64,000 bases of DNA from Phycisphaerae bacterium (lineage in GTDB: Bacteria; Planctomycetota; Phycisphaerae; Sedimentisphaerales; UBA12454). A program made the position numbers and the translations under genes. The stretch lies in contig JBAZHC010000001.1 of assembly GCA_041652575.1 (NCBI GenBank), positions 124,001-188,000 of the forward strand. The letters are read 5' to 3'. The first letter of the stretch is position 1. Each line of letters opens with the position of its first letter. Positions 1 to 8,937 of this stretch are shown in pieces. The notes below the pieces were generated by a model that saw only the letters and a program-made list of their open reading frames with translations, was not told the origin of the DNA and ran no database searches.

Positions 1-2660
1 TCGAACAGATGCAAAAACCTGATGTTGAGTACATCGAAGGTCTCCCCCCGACAATCGCGATTGAGCAGAGAAGCGCCGCCAGCAATCCCCGTTCGACCGT
101 TGCCACGACAACCGAGATTTACGATTACTGCAGGGTTCTCTTCGCAAGGGCAGGCACGCCGCACTGCTGGATTTGCGGAAAAGAAATCGCCAGCCAGCAT
201 TCGACGCAAATTGTTGACAGCATAATGTCGCTGCCGCAGGAAACTAAGGTGCAGATTTGCGCTCCGCTTATCCGCGGCCAGAAAGGCGAGCACAAGGAAA
301 TCTTCATAGGGATTCAAAGCGAAGGTTTCGTGCGTGTCCGCGTTGACGGAATTATTTACGACGTAAAGAGTGTTCCAAGGCTGGACAAAAACAAAAAGCA
401 CGATATTGCCGCTGTTATCGACAGGCTTATTATAAAAGATACGGTACGAATTCGTCTTGCGGATTCTGTTGAAGCTGCGCTGAAGATTGGCGAAGGCCTG
501 ATATTTGTAATGGTTCAGGAGCCCAGCGACGGCAAACAAAACGGGGGCTCCGGAGGGTGGCGCGACCTTGTATTCAGCGAAAAATTCGCCTGCAACGAGC
601 ATCCTGAAGCATCTCTCGAGGAACTTTCGCCGAGACTTTTCAGTTTTAACAGTCCTTACGGCGCCTGCGGAAGCTGCGATGGCCTTGGAACGATACTCGA
701 ATTTGACGAAGACCTGATTGTGCCGGACAGAAATCTTTCCCTTGAAAACGGGGCAATCGACGCCTGGCGCAAGGGCGGCAAGAGAATGAATATTTTCTAC
801 AGCAGATTGATAATGAAATTCTGCAGAGATTTCGAAATAAGCAAACAGACGCCTTTTTTAAAGATACCTACTGACATAAAAAAAATTCTTATGCACGGTA
901 CTACGGAAGAAGACGAAAAAAAATTCGGGACATATTTTGAAGGAGTTATGCCGAATCTTGACAAGAGATGGAAAAATACTTCCAGCGAGTATGTCAAGGC
1001 CCGGCTCCACAGCTATCTTTCCGAGCAGCCGTGCAGAACCTGCAACGGCGCAAGACTCCGCAAAGAGGCCGTCGCTGTCACCATAGGCGATAAAAACATA
1101 AACGAAATTGCCCGGATGAGCGTTGAAGAATCGCAGAAATTTTTTAGCGAGCTTAAATACGAAGGCGAAAAAGCCCTTATCGCCGTCCAGCCGCTAAAGG
1201 AAATAAAAGCAAGATTGAAATTTCTTGTCGACGTTGGCCTGGGTTATATTACTCTTGACCGCAGAAGCGGAACATTAAGCGGCGGAGAGGCCCAGCGTAT
1301 AAGACTTGCCACGCAGGTCGGCAGCGGACTTGTCGGCTGCTGTTATGTCCTCGACGAACCGACCATCGGCCTGCACAGACGCGATAACGACAGGCTGCTC
1401 GGCATATTAAGAAAACTGACTGACATAGGAAATACAGTTCTTGTTGTCGAACACGATGAAGATGTTATCAAAAGCGCCGATTATGTAATTGATATCGGTC
1501 CGGCTGCCGGCGACCACGGCGGAGAACTTATCGCGCAGGGGTCTGTAAAGGATATATGTGCGGCTCCGCGTTCCATGACAGGCGATTATCTTTCCGGCAG
1601 AAAAAAAATCGAACTGCCCGCAAGAAGACGAAAAGTCAGGATGAATCACTGCATTGAAATCAAAGGTGCCTGCGAAAATAATCTGAAAAATATCGACGTT
1701 AAATTTCCCCTCGGCGTTTTTACCTGTGTTACAGGCGTTTCAGGCTCGGGCAAAAGTACGCTCGTTACTGAAATTCTCCTGAAAGGACTTTGGAGAAAAT
1801 TATATTACTCCGGCGCCAAACCCGGCAAACACAAAAACATCCTTGGCACAAGTCAGATTGACAAGGTTATAGAAATCGACCAGTCGCCGATTGGCAAAAC
1901 CCCTCGAAGCAATCCCGTTACCTACACTGGCGTATTCGACCTTATAAGGCAGTTATTTGCCAAGACCCGTGAAGCTCGAATCAGAGGCTATAGCGCCGGC
2001 AGGTTCAGTTTTAATATCAAAGGCGGCAGATGCGAACACTGCCAGGGCCAGGGCACCAAAAAAATAGAGATGCACTTTTTGCCGGACGTTTATGTTATCT
2101 GTCAGCAGTGTAAGGGCAGTAAATACAATCCTGAAACGCTTCAGATTACATATAAAGGCAAATCGATTGCCGATGTTCTCGATATGCGGATTGAGGAGTC
2201 GCTGAAGTTTTTCGCGAATTTCCCGAAGGTTGTTCGGCTGCTCAAAACCTTAAGCGACGTCGGCCTCGGTTATATGCAGCTTGGTCAATCCTCGACGACT
2301 CTTTCCGGCGGCGAAGCGCAGCGAGTCAAACTTGCCGCCGAGCTCGGCAAAACTTCGACAGGTCATACGTTATATCTTCTCGATGAGCCGACAACCGGTC
2401 TGCACTTTGCCGATATTCATAATTTGCTGAACGTGCTGCAGAGATTATGCGACCTCGGCAATACCGTAATTGTAATTGAGCACAATCTCGATGTTATAAA
2501 ACTGGCTGATTATATTATTGACCTTGGCCCCGAAGGCGGCCAGGCCGGCGGAAATGTTATCGCCACCGGCTCGCCAGAGGAAATTCTGAAATTCAAAATG
2601 AGCCATACTGCCGAATATCTCAGACAATATCTCAATAACCGGCAGAAAAAGGACCAATAG
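1..2660 (+). CDS. uvrA: Excinuclease ABC subunit A (5' end outside window)
   Basis: UvrA is the damage-recognising ABC ATPase of nucleotide excision repair. The frame is open from base 3 and reads EQMQKPDVEYIEG, an internal stretch of the family, so roughly 60 N-terminal residues with the first Walker A lie before the window; the ATG at base 9 is internal. Visible are CxxC zinc clusters (CWIC, CGSC, CRTC), a first ABC signature LSGGEAQRIRLA, a second Walker A (TGVSGSGKST), a zinc-finger region CEHC...CQQC and a second signature LSGGEAQRVKLA. The stop TAG shares one base with the GTG of mtnA, so the two are probably co-transcribed. Confidence 0.96.
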   Translation, partial: EQMQKPDVEYIEGLPPTIAIEQRSAASNPRSTVATTTEIYDYCRVLFARAGTPHCWICGKEIASQHSTQIVDSIMSLPQETKVQICAPLIRGQKGEHKEIFIGIQSEGFVRVRVDGIIYDVKSVPRLDKNKKHDIAAVIDRLIIKDTVRIRLADSVEAALKIGEGLIFVMVQEPSDGKQNGGSGGWRDLVFSEKFACNEHPEASLEELSPRLFSFNSPYGACGSCDGLGTILEFDEDLIVPDRNLSLENGAIDAWRKGGKRMNIFYSRLIMKFCRDFEISKQTPFLKIPTDIKKILMHGTTEEDEKKFGTYFEGVMPNLDKRWKNTSSEYVKARLHSYLSEQPCRTCNGARLRKEAVAVTIGDKNINEIARMSVEESQKFFSELKYEGEKALIAVQPLKEIKARLKFLVDVGLGYITLDRRSGTLSGGEAQRIRLATQVGSGLVGCCYVLDEPTIGLHRRDNDRLLGILRKLTDIGNTVLVVEHDEDVIKSADYVIDIGPAAGDHGGELIAQGSVKDICAAPRSMTGDYLSGRKKIELPARRRKVRMNHCIEIKGACENNLKNIDVKFPLGVFTCVTGVSGSGKSTLVTEILLKGLWRKLYYSGAKPGKHKNILGTSQIDKVIEIDQSPIGKTPRSNPVTYTGVFDLIRQLFAKTREARIRGYSAGRFSFNIKGGRCEHCQGQGTKKIEMHFLPDVYVICQQCKGSKYNPETLQITYKGKSIADVLDMRIEESLKFFANFPKVVRLLKTLSDVGLGYMQLGQSSTTLSGGEAQRVKLAAELGKTSTGHTLYLLDEPTTGLHFADIHNLLNVLQRLCDLGNTVIVIEHNLDVIKLADYIIDLGPEGGQAGGNVIATGSPEEILKFKMSHTAEYLRQYLNNRQKKDQ

Positions 2661-3724
2661 TGAAAACATTTACGACGCTTCAATGGACCGGCGATATCAA
2701 TGGCTGTCTCGAACTGACGGACCAGCGAAAACTTCCCGCAGAATTTATCACGATACAATGCAAAACCACGGAACAATTATTTAACGCGATAAAAACCCTT
2801 GCCGTCAGGGGAGCCCCTGCAATCGGAGTTGCCGCCGGTTTTGGTATTTGCCTTGCGGCACAGCAGACAGAAAATTTAAAACTTTCAGACGCGGTAAAAT
2901 ATATTGAAGAGCAGGCTGATTTTCTTTCGAAATCGAGACCGACCGCGGTAAATCTATTTTGGGCCCTTGAAAGAATGAAAAAAACAGTCTGTGATTTCGC
3001 CGAAAAAAATCCAAACGCTGAAATTGATGATATGAGAAAATGCTTATTGAGCCAGGCGCAGAAGATTTACGATGAAGATGTAGAAATGTGCCGCAGGATA
3101 GGTCTCAATGGCGAAAAATTTATACCTGCCGGCGGAGCGATTCTGACGCATTGTAACGCCGGCGCTCTTGCCACGGCAGGCGATGGTACGGCAATTGCGC
3201 CGATATTTGAGGCGCAGAGAAAAGGAAAAAAATTTAAAGTCTATGCCGATGAGACAAGACCGCTTCTGCAGGGCGCAAGACTAACGGCATGGGAACTTAA
3301 ACAGGCCGGCATCGATGTTACACTTATCTGCGACAATATGGCGGGGACGTTAATGAAGGATGGAAAAATAAATGCCGTAATTGTCGGCGCAGACCGGATA
3401 ACGGCCAATGGCGATACCGCAAATAAAATCGGAACTTATTCTTTAAGTGTTCTCGCCAAAACGCACAATATACCGTTTTATGTCGCTGCGCCGTCAAGCA
3501 CCTTCGATTTAAAATCGAAAAACGGCAGTCAAATCCCGATTGAGCAGAGAGAGCCTGACGAAGTGCTTAAGTTTATGGATGTTCAGATTGCACCTGCGGG
3601 CGTAAATGTGTATAATCCTGCTTTTGACGTAACGCCCGCGGAAAATATCACGGCGATAATTACTGAAAAAGGTGTTGTCCAGTGGCCGACAGAAGAAAAA
3701 ATCCGAAAAATGCTAAGCCTTTAA
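2660..3724 (+). CDS. mtnA: S-methyl-5-thioribose-1-phosphate isomerase
   Basis: MtnA converts methylthioribose-1-phosphate to methylthioribulose-1-phosphate in the methionine salvage pathway. The 354 residues are the usual length. The family motifs RGAPAIGVAAGFG, THCNAGALATAGDGTA and VGADRITANGDTANKIGT are present; the expected catalytic Cys and Asp are Cys165 and Asp245. Translation starts at a GTG overlapping the uvrA stop by one base. No other methionine-salvage gene is nearby. Family members also act as 5-deoxyribose-1-phosphate isomerases, so the exact substrate is inferred. Confidence 0.93.
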   Translation: MKTFTTLQWTGDINGCLELTDQRKLPAEFITIQCKTTEQLFNAIKTLAVRGAPAIGVAAGFGICLAAQQTENLKLSDAVKYIEEQADFLSKSRPTAVNLFWALERMKKTVCDFAEKNPNAEIDDMRKCLLSQAQKIYDEDVEMCRRIGLNGEKFIPAGGAILTHCNAGALATAGDGTAIAPIFEAQRKGKKFKVYADETRPLLQGARLTAWELKQAGIDVTLICDNMAGTLMKDGKINAVIVGADRITANGDTANKIGTYSLSVLAKTHNIPFYVAAPSSTFDLKSKNGSQIPIEQREPDEVLKFMDVQIAPAGVNVYNPAFDVTPAENITAIITEKGVVQWPTEEKIRKMLSL

Positions 3725-5481
3725 AGCAACCTCTTTCTCCCCAGCTTCTATTGCAGACAGCGGCAAGGGAAAAACGCGTCGATATTTTTTTGTTCCTGCT
3801 GCTGCTCTGTTTCGGTCTTTATCAGGCCATTCTGTATTGGGGACATCAGGCTGTGCCGCATTTCGATTCATATTGTTTTCCTTTTGTAGGTCATAAAATA
3901 CTGAGCTTTGAGCTTCCTGAAGATTTCAAAAGAACGCCTCTTGTCGGGATATTGCAGATATGGCTTGGAAAAATATCCGGCGGACAATGTCCGGACTTTA
4001 CCGGCGGCTGGCTTTTGAATTCAATTTCTCATATTTTAACCGTTATCTTTTTGTGGCTGGCGGCGAAAAGAGTCATCGGCCGAAACGCCGTCTGGTTTGC
4101 GGTTATCGCCATTATTAATCCGTTCGGCCTGCAGTTATTGACCGAAGCCATCGCCGAAACTCCGATGCTGTTTTTTATCTGGATTACGCTTTATTTAATT
4201 TTTATCAGGTCGAAATGGACCTATCTTTTCGCCTCGCTTGCGACAATGGTGCGTTATGAATGTGCCGCACTCATAGCGGGCATGTTTGTTTTGGAAATGA
4301 TTGAAGGTAAAAATAAAAAAGAGCGGCTGATGGCTTTTGGTTATGCCGCCGCCGCTTCGATACCGCTTGCTGTTTGGATGCTCGGAACTTTTCTTAGCAG
4401 CAATCTCGGCGCCACTCACTATCTTAATATATTTAAAAAGGATTATACCTCGCAGTTTGTCGAGGGCGTCCAGAACAGAACAGGCTTTTTAATGCATGCC
4501 AACATTCTATGGCAGGTCGGTTTCCTCCCGCTCTTTCAGCCTTCTCCTGCGGCAGGCGGAACTCTTGCTAAAGGGCTTTTAATTGCCAACCAGGTTATTA
4601 CGGTTATCACTTTCCTGTTCGGTACTGTTTACGGTCTTTATAAAAAACAGTGGAACATACTCGTACTGCTTATCTTCCTTCTGCCGTATTTCTGGATTCA
4701 TTCCAAATACCCTTATCCGATTCACAGGTATCACGCGACTATTTTCGCGATGGTTATGCTTATATGTATTTACGGTATTATCAGTTTCTGGAAACTGGTA
4801 AAAGACAAACTGCCGAAACCGGCCGTAATCGCGTCGCAGCTTCTCGTTTCGGTAATAGCGATTATCTGGATTATGATTTTATGGGGTTATCTGCCGCGAA
4901 TAGCGCCGATGAGCAAGGTAAGCGTTTCTCTCCCGTACATCGCGATACTGGCGGCCTTTATGGTTTTTGCCGTCGAAAGTTTCGCTTACAAAACAAAGCT
5001 GATTACTAATTTGGTCGTTCTGATATTAATGATTCTTATGATTGTTTCCAACCAGTTTGTCGTGGCGCAGGTTGTCGGCAACGGCGAAAGAGATTTGGAA
5101 TTTAAATATCTTGCCGAATGGTACCGCCAGAACGCAAAGCCCGGCGAAAAGCTCGTTACTACCGTTCCGGTTATTCTTGAGATTCTTGCCCCGCAGTACA
5201 AAGACGATTTTATTCATACCAATACGTTTGATGCCAATAATCCCAATGATTTCGTAATGGAATGCTACAAAAGAAATATTACTTATGTCGCCTGGGATTC
5301 GAGAGAAGGCCTTAACCCCACCGACCATTATTACAAATACTGGAAAATGTCAAACATCGCACCTCTTGCCGTCGGCCGTGATATCGGCCCTTATCAGTTC
5401 ATCACGCAATTAAGAGTCAATCAGCGGAGATATATTAATCTCTACCGTCTAAGACCTCTGTCTGAAGTGATGCAAAAATAA
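3682..5481 (+). CDS. Polytopic membrane glycosyltransferase-like protein (GT-C fold)
   Basis: About 600 residues with at least ten hydrophobic helices. After the first helix comes an acidic loop (PHFDSYCF), the position where GT-C enzymes of the ArnT/PMT type carry their catalytic Asp; a C-terminal soluble part follows the last helix. It probably moves a sugar from a lipid-linked donor at the outer face of the cytoplasmic membrane, but acceptor and donor cannot be read from sequence. Start GTG at 3682 lies inside mtnA (43-base overlap) with AAAAAGG nine bases upstream, so expression is likely coupled to mtnA. Confidence 0.65.
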   Translation: MADRRKNPKNAKPLKQPLSPQLLLQTAAREKRVDIFLFLLLLCFGLYQAILYWGHQAVPHFDSYCFPFVGHKILSFELPEDFKRTPLVGILQIWLGKISGGQCPDFTGGWLLNSISHILTVIFLWLAAKRVIGRNAVWFAVIAIINPFGLQLLTEAIAETPMLFFIWITLYLIFIRSKWTYLFASLATMVRYECAALIAGMFVLEMIEGKNKKERLMAFGYAAAASIPLAVWMLGTFLSSNLGATHYLNIFKKDYTSQFVEGVQNRTGFLMHANILWQVGFLPLFQPSPAAGGTLAKGLLIANQVITVITFLFGTVYGLYKKQWNILVLLIFLLPYFWIHSKYPYPIHRYHATIFAMVMLICIYGIISFWKLVKDKLPKPAVIASQLLVSVIAIIWIMILWGYLPRIAPMSKVSVSLPYIAILAAFMVFAVESFAYKTKLITNLVVLILMILMIVSNQFVVAQVVGNGERDLEFKYLAEWYRQNAKPGEKLVTTVPVILEILAPQYKDDFIHTNTFDANNPNDFVMECYKRNITYVAWDSREGLNPTDHYYKYWKMSNIAPLAVGRDIGPYQFITQLRVNQRRYINLYRLRPLSEVMQK

Positions 5482-5482
5482 A

Positions 5483-5520
5483 TGTCATTTCGACCGGAGT
5501 GAAGCGCAGCGGAGAAATCT
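5483..5520. repeat. Short dispersed intergenic repeat (TGTCATTTCGACCGGAG type)
   Basis: The sequence between two convergent genes starts TGTCATTTCGACCGGAGTG and ends GGAGAAATCT. This type of short repeat recurs between genes in many environmental bacterial genomes. It contains the internal pair GGAGTGAAGC/GCAGCGGAG and no ORF. Only one copy was seen in this window, so the assignment rests on recognition. Confidence 0.4.
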
Positions 5521-5529
5521 ATTTAAATT

Positions 5530-6852
5530 TTATAATTTCTTATTTTTATAATTATTCCACCAATTCTGCCATGCCGCTTTATCAGTGCGATAAGTTCGCG
5601 TTAATGGCATCTTCACACCTGTAAGTTTTTCAAGAGCCTTATTTATAGCACCGGCTCCGCCCTCTGATTCTTTATCTATAACATCTATAAGAACAGGCAC
5701 ATCTTGTAAATTACCGCATACTGCCAGCGAATAGGCCAAATTGGGGCCATAGCCGCAGTCTGCATATTTTAGTTCCTTCAGCAGGGTTATCGTTTGTTCT
5801 CTTGCGCCAAGCGGCCCCAACATTTCTGCCCAGAAATATACATCATGCACCATTTTCATTGGGTCTTTTTTAATTTTTCTGATTTCTTCAACAAGTCTGT
5901 CCGCCAATTCATTACGGAGTTTTTGTTTGTCAGGCAAATCCATTGTTTTCCATATAAACCACGCACACGCAAGACGACAACCATCAGGCCCATCCGGAGT
6001 ACTTCTGTCAAGGACGTGAGGTATTAACTGCTCTGGCGCTAAATCAGCAAAACGCGTATCTGTCGGCGGTTCAGTTGGATTAGGATACGGACAATTTCTT
6101 GCCTTTGTCTTTTCTTCTTTATTCTGCCCGGCAGAATCAAAAGAAGGCACTATTGCAGCTTTAAAGGTAGTTTTGTCAACCATCACATACGACACTTTGC
6201 CGAGGTAATTTCGCCACGTTGTATTTTCTACGATATAATATTTTTCTCCTTCATAAATAATACTCATACCCCCTTTGATAATCTCCGATGCAGCTTTGAT
6301 TATTTTGTCGTACCTTTCATTCTGATTAGGGTCTTTGGAATCAGGGTGTAATCGGTTTAATTTTTCATAAGGGCTTACCGGGCTTCTCTGTTCCTGGCCG
6401 ATGATAACAGGCAGGTTGTTCGAATCCTCCAGTTGAAAATTAAATACTCTTCCTTTAAGATAAGGAAACGGCGTCTTCTTAAGCATAATTTTGGATTCGG
6501 GGGCAGGATAAGTATCGTAACAAATAAAGTTAAGTTCTTTATTGTTCCACCGGCCAACGGTATTTTTTATGATTCCGCATTTTATAAGATACCAGGATTT
6601 CTCCCAGTCGCCCTCTGTGGCAGTTGCGTACTCCTGCATATCCGCGACATATACCAGAAACTCTATATCGGCTTGTCCGTCTTTAGGCGCCAGGTCAAAT
6701 GGTATGGGTTTATTTTTCGGCAGATAAGCGTTCACCGCCTCCGGCGGCGCGGGAATATTGCTGTCAGTGGGAATATCTTTTGCAAAGACGAAAGCGGAAG
6801 TCAGAATTATTAAAATAAAAATCGCCGAAAGTTCTGAATGCTTATTTTTCAT
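5530..6852 (-). CDS. Secreted protein with C-terminal HEAT-like region, unknown function
   Basis: About 440 residues beginning with a signal peptide (hydrophobic core IFILIILTSAFVFA). The middle has no recognisable domain. The C-terminal third (LGAREQTITLLKELKY..., LAYSLAVCGNLQDVPVLIDVI) resembles HEAT/armadillo-type helical repeats and ends with a Trp-rich tail. The start chosen is the ATG at 6852, because GGGAG lies just upstream of it; the in-frame GTG at 6858 sits too close to that site. It stands alone, convergent with the membrane glycosyltransferase gene. Confidence 0.6.
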   Translation of the reverse strand: MKNKHSELSAIFILIILTSAFVFAKDIPTDSNIPAPPEAVNAYLPKNKPIPFDLAPKDGQADIEFLVYVADMQEYATATEGDWEKSWYLIKCGIIKNTVGRWNNKELNFICYDTYPAPESKIMLKKTPFPYLKGRVFNFQLEDSNNLPVIIGQEQRSPVSPYEKLNRLHPDSKDPNQNERYDKIIKAASEIIKGGMSIIYEGEKYYIVENTTWRNYLGKVSYVMVDKTTFKAAIVPSFDSAGQNKEEKTKARNCPYPNPTEPPTDTRFADLAPEQLIPHVLDRSTPDGPDGCRLACAWFIWKTMDLPDKQKLRNELADRLVEEIRKIKKDPMKMVHDVYFWAEMLGPLGAREQTITLLKELKYADCGYGPNLAYSLAVCGNLQDVPVLIDVIDKESEGGAGAINKALEKLTGVKMPLTRTYRTDKAAWQNWWNNYKNKKL

Positions 6853-6891
6853 TTTCACTCCCTCTGAGACCGATGGCTATAAGTACTTATT

Positions 6892-7650
6892 TTATACGGT
6901 CTTGAAGATATTGAATTTGGCCAGTTGGAGTTTTTGAAGAACAAACTGCAGCATTGTGAAAAGCGTCAGCAGACCGTATCTTGTACTACGTGAAAAATTA
7001 ATGCTCGACGCCTCTTTGAAATATCTGCACGGCACGGGGGCATCGGCGATTTTAAATCCGAAATACGCCGCCTGCGCCAGCATTTGCGAATCGAACACAA
7101 AATCGTCCGAATTTTTATGATATGGTATTTTTTCCAGTACCGCTCGTTTATAAACTCTGAATCCGCTGTGGAAGTCGCCCAGGTTCTGGCCCAGTATAAA
7201 GTTTTCGGTAATAGTCAGCATTCTGTTCGCTAAATATTTATATACCGGCATACCTGAACTTATCGTTTCAGCTCTTGTGCGGATTCTGCTGCCGAGCATA
7301 AAATCGCAAACGCCGGTCTGCAAAAAGCCGATGAAATACGGAATCAACCTGCCATCGTATTGGTAATCGGGATGAAGCATCACGACAATATCGGCTCCTT
7401 TTTTCAGTGCCGCGTCATAGCAGGTTTTTTGATTTGCGCCGTAGCCCCCGTTTTTTTCTCGTCGAATTACCGTCAGCCCAAGCCTCTCTGCAATCTCAAC
7501 CGTATTGTCCTTGCTGCAGTCGTCCACCAGAATAATATCTTTGCGGAATTGTTCCGGAATATCGTTGACAGTATTCTCCACCGTAGAGCCCGCGTTATAC
7601 GCAGGCATAACTATTATAGTTTTGGGCGGATTGTTAGCGTTTGTATCCAA
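6892..7650 (-). CDS. Family 2 glycosyltransferase (dolichyl-phosphate mannose synthase type)
   Basis: 252 residues with the GT-A features of polyprenyl-phosphate sugar synthases: N-terminal VMPAYNAGSTVENTV, the VDDCSKDNT nucleotide-binding segment, MLHPDYQYD (metal-binding DxD-like) and a FHSGFRVYKR acceptor region. It likely transfers a sugar from a nucleotide donor to a lipid phosphate at the cytoplasmic face, possibly supplying the GT-C enzyme encoded at 3.7-5.5 kb. The start is a TTG with GAGGAG 11 bases upstream; that site lies at the end of the NifU-like gene, implying co-transcription. Confidence 0.85.
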   Translation of the reverse strand: MDTNANNPPKTIIVMPAYNAGSTVENTVNDIPEQFRKDIILVDDCSKDNTVEIAERLGLTVIRREKNGGYGANQKTCYDAALKKGADIVVMLHPDYQYDGRLIPYFIGFLQTGVCDFMLGSRIRTRAETISSGMPVYKYLANRMLTITENFILGQNLGDFHSGFRVYKRAVLEKIPYHKNSDDFVFDSQMLAQAAYFGFKIADAPVPCRYFKEASSINFSRSTRYGLLTLFTMLQFVLQKLQLAKFNIFKTV

Positions 7651-7665
7651 TGAAAAGCCGACTCC

Positions 7666-7926
7666 TCATTTTACCGCGACAACTTCCTTAACCTCCGGAA
7701 CACGCTGCTTCAAAAGCCGCTCAACCCCCATCTTCAACGTCATGGCCGCGCCAGGACAACCCTTGCAGGCACCCTGAAGCCGAACCTTAACCGTATTGTC
7801 AGAGGTAAGTTCCACAAATTCTATATCGCCGCCGTCATTCTGCAACATCGGCCTAATGCCGTCAATTACTTCTATCACCTTGTCATTTATGGACTTATCG
7901 CCATGGCAACCGCAATTTTCACACAT
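7666..7926 (-). CDS. NifU-like Fe-S cluster scaffold protein
   Basis: 86 residues matching the NifU C-terminal domain: IDGIRPMLQNDGGDIEFVEL and the cluster-binding CKGCPGA motif. Such proteins carry or transfer Fe-S clusters in the cytoplasm. An extra N-terminal CENCGCHG segment adds cysteines that are not part of the core domain. AGGAG lies seven bases before the ATG. It is the first gene of a minus-strand pair with the family 2 glycosyltransferase. Confidence 0.9.
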   Translation of the reverse strand: MCENCGCHGDKSINDKVIEVIDGIRPMLQNDGGDIEFVELTSDNTVKVRLQGACKGCPGAAMTLKMGVERLLKQRVPEVKEVVAVK

Positions 7927-8241
7927 TTTACAACTCCTGATAAATAATAAATTTAGAGCGGAAATTATATCAACATCTTAAAATTTCTCCACTTATTTTA
8001 CGTTAATACGAAAACAATGGGGCAAAAAACAATCGTAAGTCCTTATTTTTCAAAAACAAATAAAGGAGTTATGAAAAAAAGTTCGTCAAAAACGCGCAAG
8101 TTTTTTTTATTTTCGCGCAAGTTGACTAAAAAAGGGCCACAGATTTCACTGATTTTGTACAGATTTTATATGAAAAAGTCAAAAAAGTGAGGAGTTTTTA
8201 CAGGTTTTGGGCAGTTTTTGGGGTTTTTGGAACATTTTTTT

Positions 8242-8270
8242 TAGCCACTAAGCCACTAAGACGAAAAAAA
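8242..8270. repeat. Half copy of the TAGCCAC dispersed repeat
   Basis: TAGCCACTAAGCCACTAAG followed by an A-run matches one arm of the inverted repeats at 31370-31451 and 63107-63180. The second arm is absent here, so no hairpin can form. It may be a decayed copy at the edge of the inserted operon. Confidence 0.6.
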
Positions 8271-8286
8271 TATTTAAAAATTTTGT

Positions 8287-8314
8287 TTGACTAAATAAAA
8301 AAACACGATAAACT
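8287..8314 (+). promoter_or_regulatory. Putative promoter of the conjugation operon
   Basis: TTGACT (8287-8292), a 16-base spacer and TAAACT (8309-8314) form a weak sigma-70-like promoter. It is the best candidate in the 70 bases before the first gene. The -10 element is poor (four of six bases), which would suit a regulated promoter. Confidence 0.35.
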
Positions 8315-8336
8315 GCACAATCGTATTAATTGTACA
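8314..8336. promoter_or_regulatory. Imperfect dyad with TGCACA/TGTACA half-sites, candidate operator
   Basis: TGCACAAT-N7-ATTGTACA is a dyad with one mismatch, touching the putative -10 element and lying 10 bases before the ribosome site. TGTACA is the core hexamer described for YefM and Phd antitoxin operators. The operon itself encodes a Phd/YefM-like domain, so autoregulation is a specific and testable inference. Confidence 0.4.
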
Positions 8337-8358
8337 TATTTAACTTAAGGAGCAAGAT

Positions 8359-8574
8359 ATGGCCAAAAAACCGACAATTGAAGAATTGGAAGCTATTTTA
8401 GATAAGGAAGAAGAAACGCCAATCGAAATACTTCCGAATGGCGAAATCCGTGCAAAAGGCCAGACAAATTCAAGTGAATTGGCCGGAAAAAAACCACTAA
8501 CAATGCGTGAAAATCTTGGCGGCGAATATTCTTTTAATAGGTTTAGATATGGACATTATACGTATTCAAAATGA
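8359..8574 (+). CDS. 71-residue charged protein, candidate modifier of the conjugation system
   Basis: First gene of the E2-E2-E1-JAB operon. The protein is short, polar and probably largely unstructured, with an N-terminal helix-like segment PTIEELEAILDKEEE followed by PIEILPNGEI. It has a Gly-Gly pair at residues 54-55 (RENLGG) and a 16-residue aromatic/basic tail after it. I do not recognise a beta-grasp ubiquitin fold. By position and by the Gly-Gly it is the best candidate for the conjugated protein, with the tail trimmed by the JAB protease; this is inference. AAGGAG precedes the ATG. The 3' end overlaps the next gene by 26 bases. Confidence 0.6.
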   Translation: MAKKPTIEELEAILDKEEETPIEILPNGEIRAKGQTNSSELAGKKPLTMRENLGGEYSFNRFRYGHYTYSK

Positions 8575-8926
8575 GTTCAAAGAAGCTCAGGAATATTTCT
8601 CATATATTGAGTTGCATCCAACATCTGATGGAAAGCTTTATGTAAAAAGCGCAATTCAATCTTCTTTTACTAATTATTATATTTTAAAAATTGTTTTTCC
8701 GGATAGTTACCCATATTCGATGCCAAGTGTTTATATTGAAAAACCAGTGATAAATTCTTCGCCTCATCGTTATATGGAAGGAAATATTTGTTATTTACAT
8801 CCGACTATGTGGAATCCGGGAATTCATAATCTTTCATTTGTGCTTCAGCGTGCTGCTAAATGGTTAGCTAAATACGAGGTTTGGAAGAATAGCAATAAAT
8901 GGCCGGGAGCACAAATTGTACATTAA
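8549..8926 (+). CDS. E2-like ubiquitin-conjugating (UBC-fold) protein, first copy
   Basis: 125 residues with the layout of bacterial E2-like proteins: a beta-sheet segment leading to FPDSYPYSMPSVYI (the PxxYP turn of UBC folds), then HRYMEGNICYLHPTMWNPG with Cys81 at the catalytic-cysteine position, and the terminal AAKWLAKYEVWKNSNKWPG helix typical of prokaryotic E2 families. It should accept the activated modifier from the E1-like protein and pass it to a target. The ATG at 8549 is preferred to the in-frame GTG at 8507 because the UBC fold starts just after it; it overlaps the upstream gene by 26 bases, suggesting coupling. Confidence 0.82.
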   Translation: MDIIRIQNEFKEAQEYFSYIELHPTSDGKLYVKSAIQSSFTNYYILKIVFPDSYPYSMPSVYIEKPVINSSPHRYMEGNICYLHPTMWNPGIHNLSFVLQRAAKWLAKYEVWKNSNKWPGAQIVH

Positions 8927-8937
8927 AGGAAATTTTT

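Larger units (their letters stand above)
7927..8358. other. AT-rich divergent intergenic region before the conjugation operon
   Basis: No credible gene is present. The region holds T-rich tracts, a fragment reading GGCCACAGATTTCACTGA, a half copy of the TAGCCACTAAG repeat (8242-8270), a weak promoter (8287-8314), a dyad (8314-8336) and the AAGGAG ribosome site of the first operon gene. An extra TGTACA hexamer lies at 8156-8161. It separates genes of ordinary composition from the AT-rich operon and may mark its left boundary. Confidence 0.6.
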
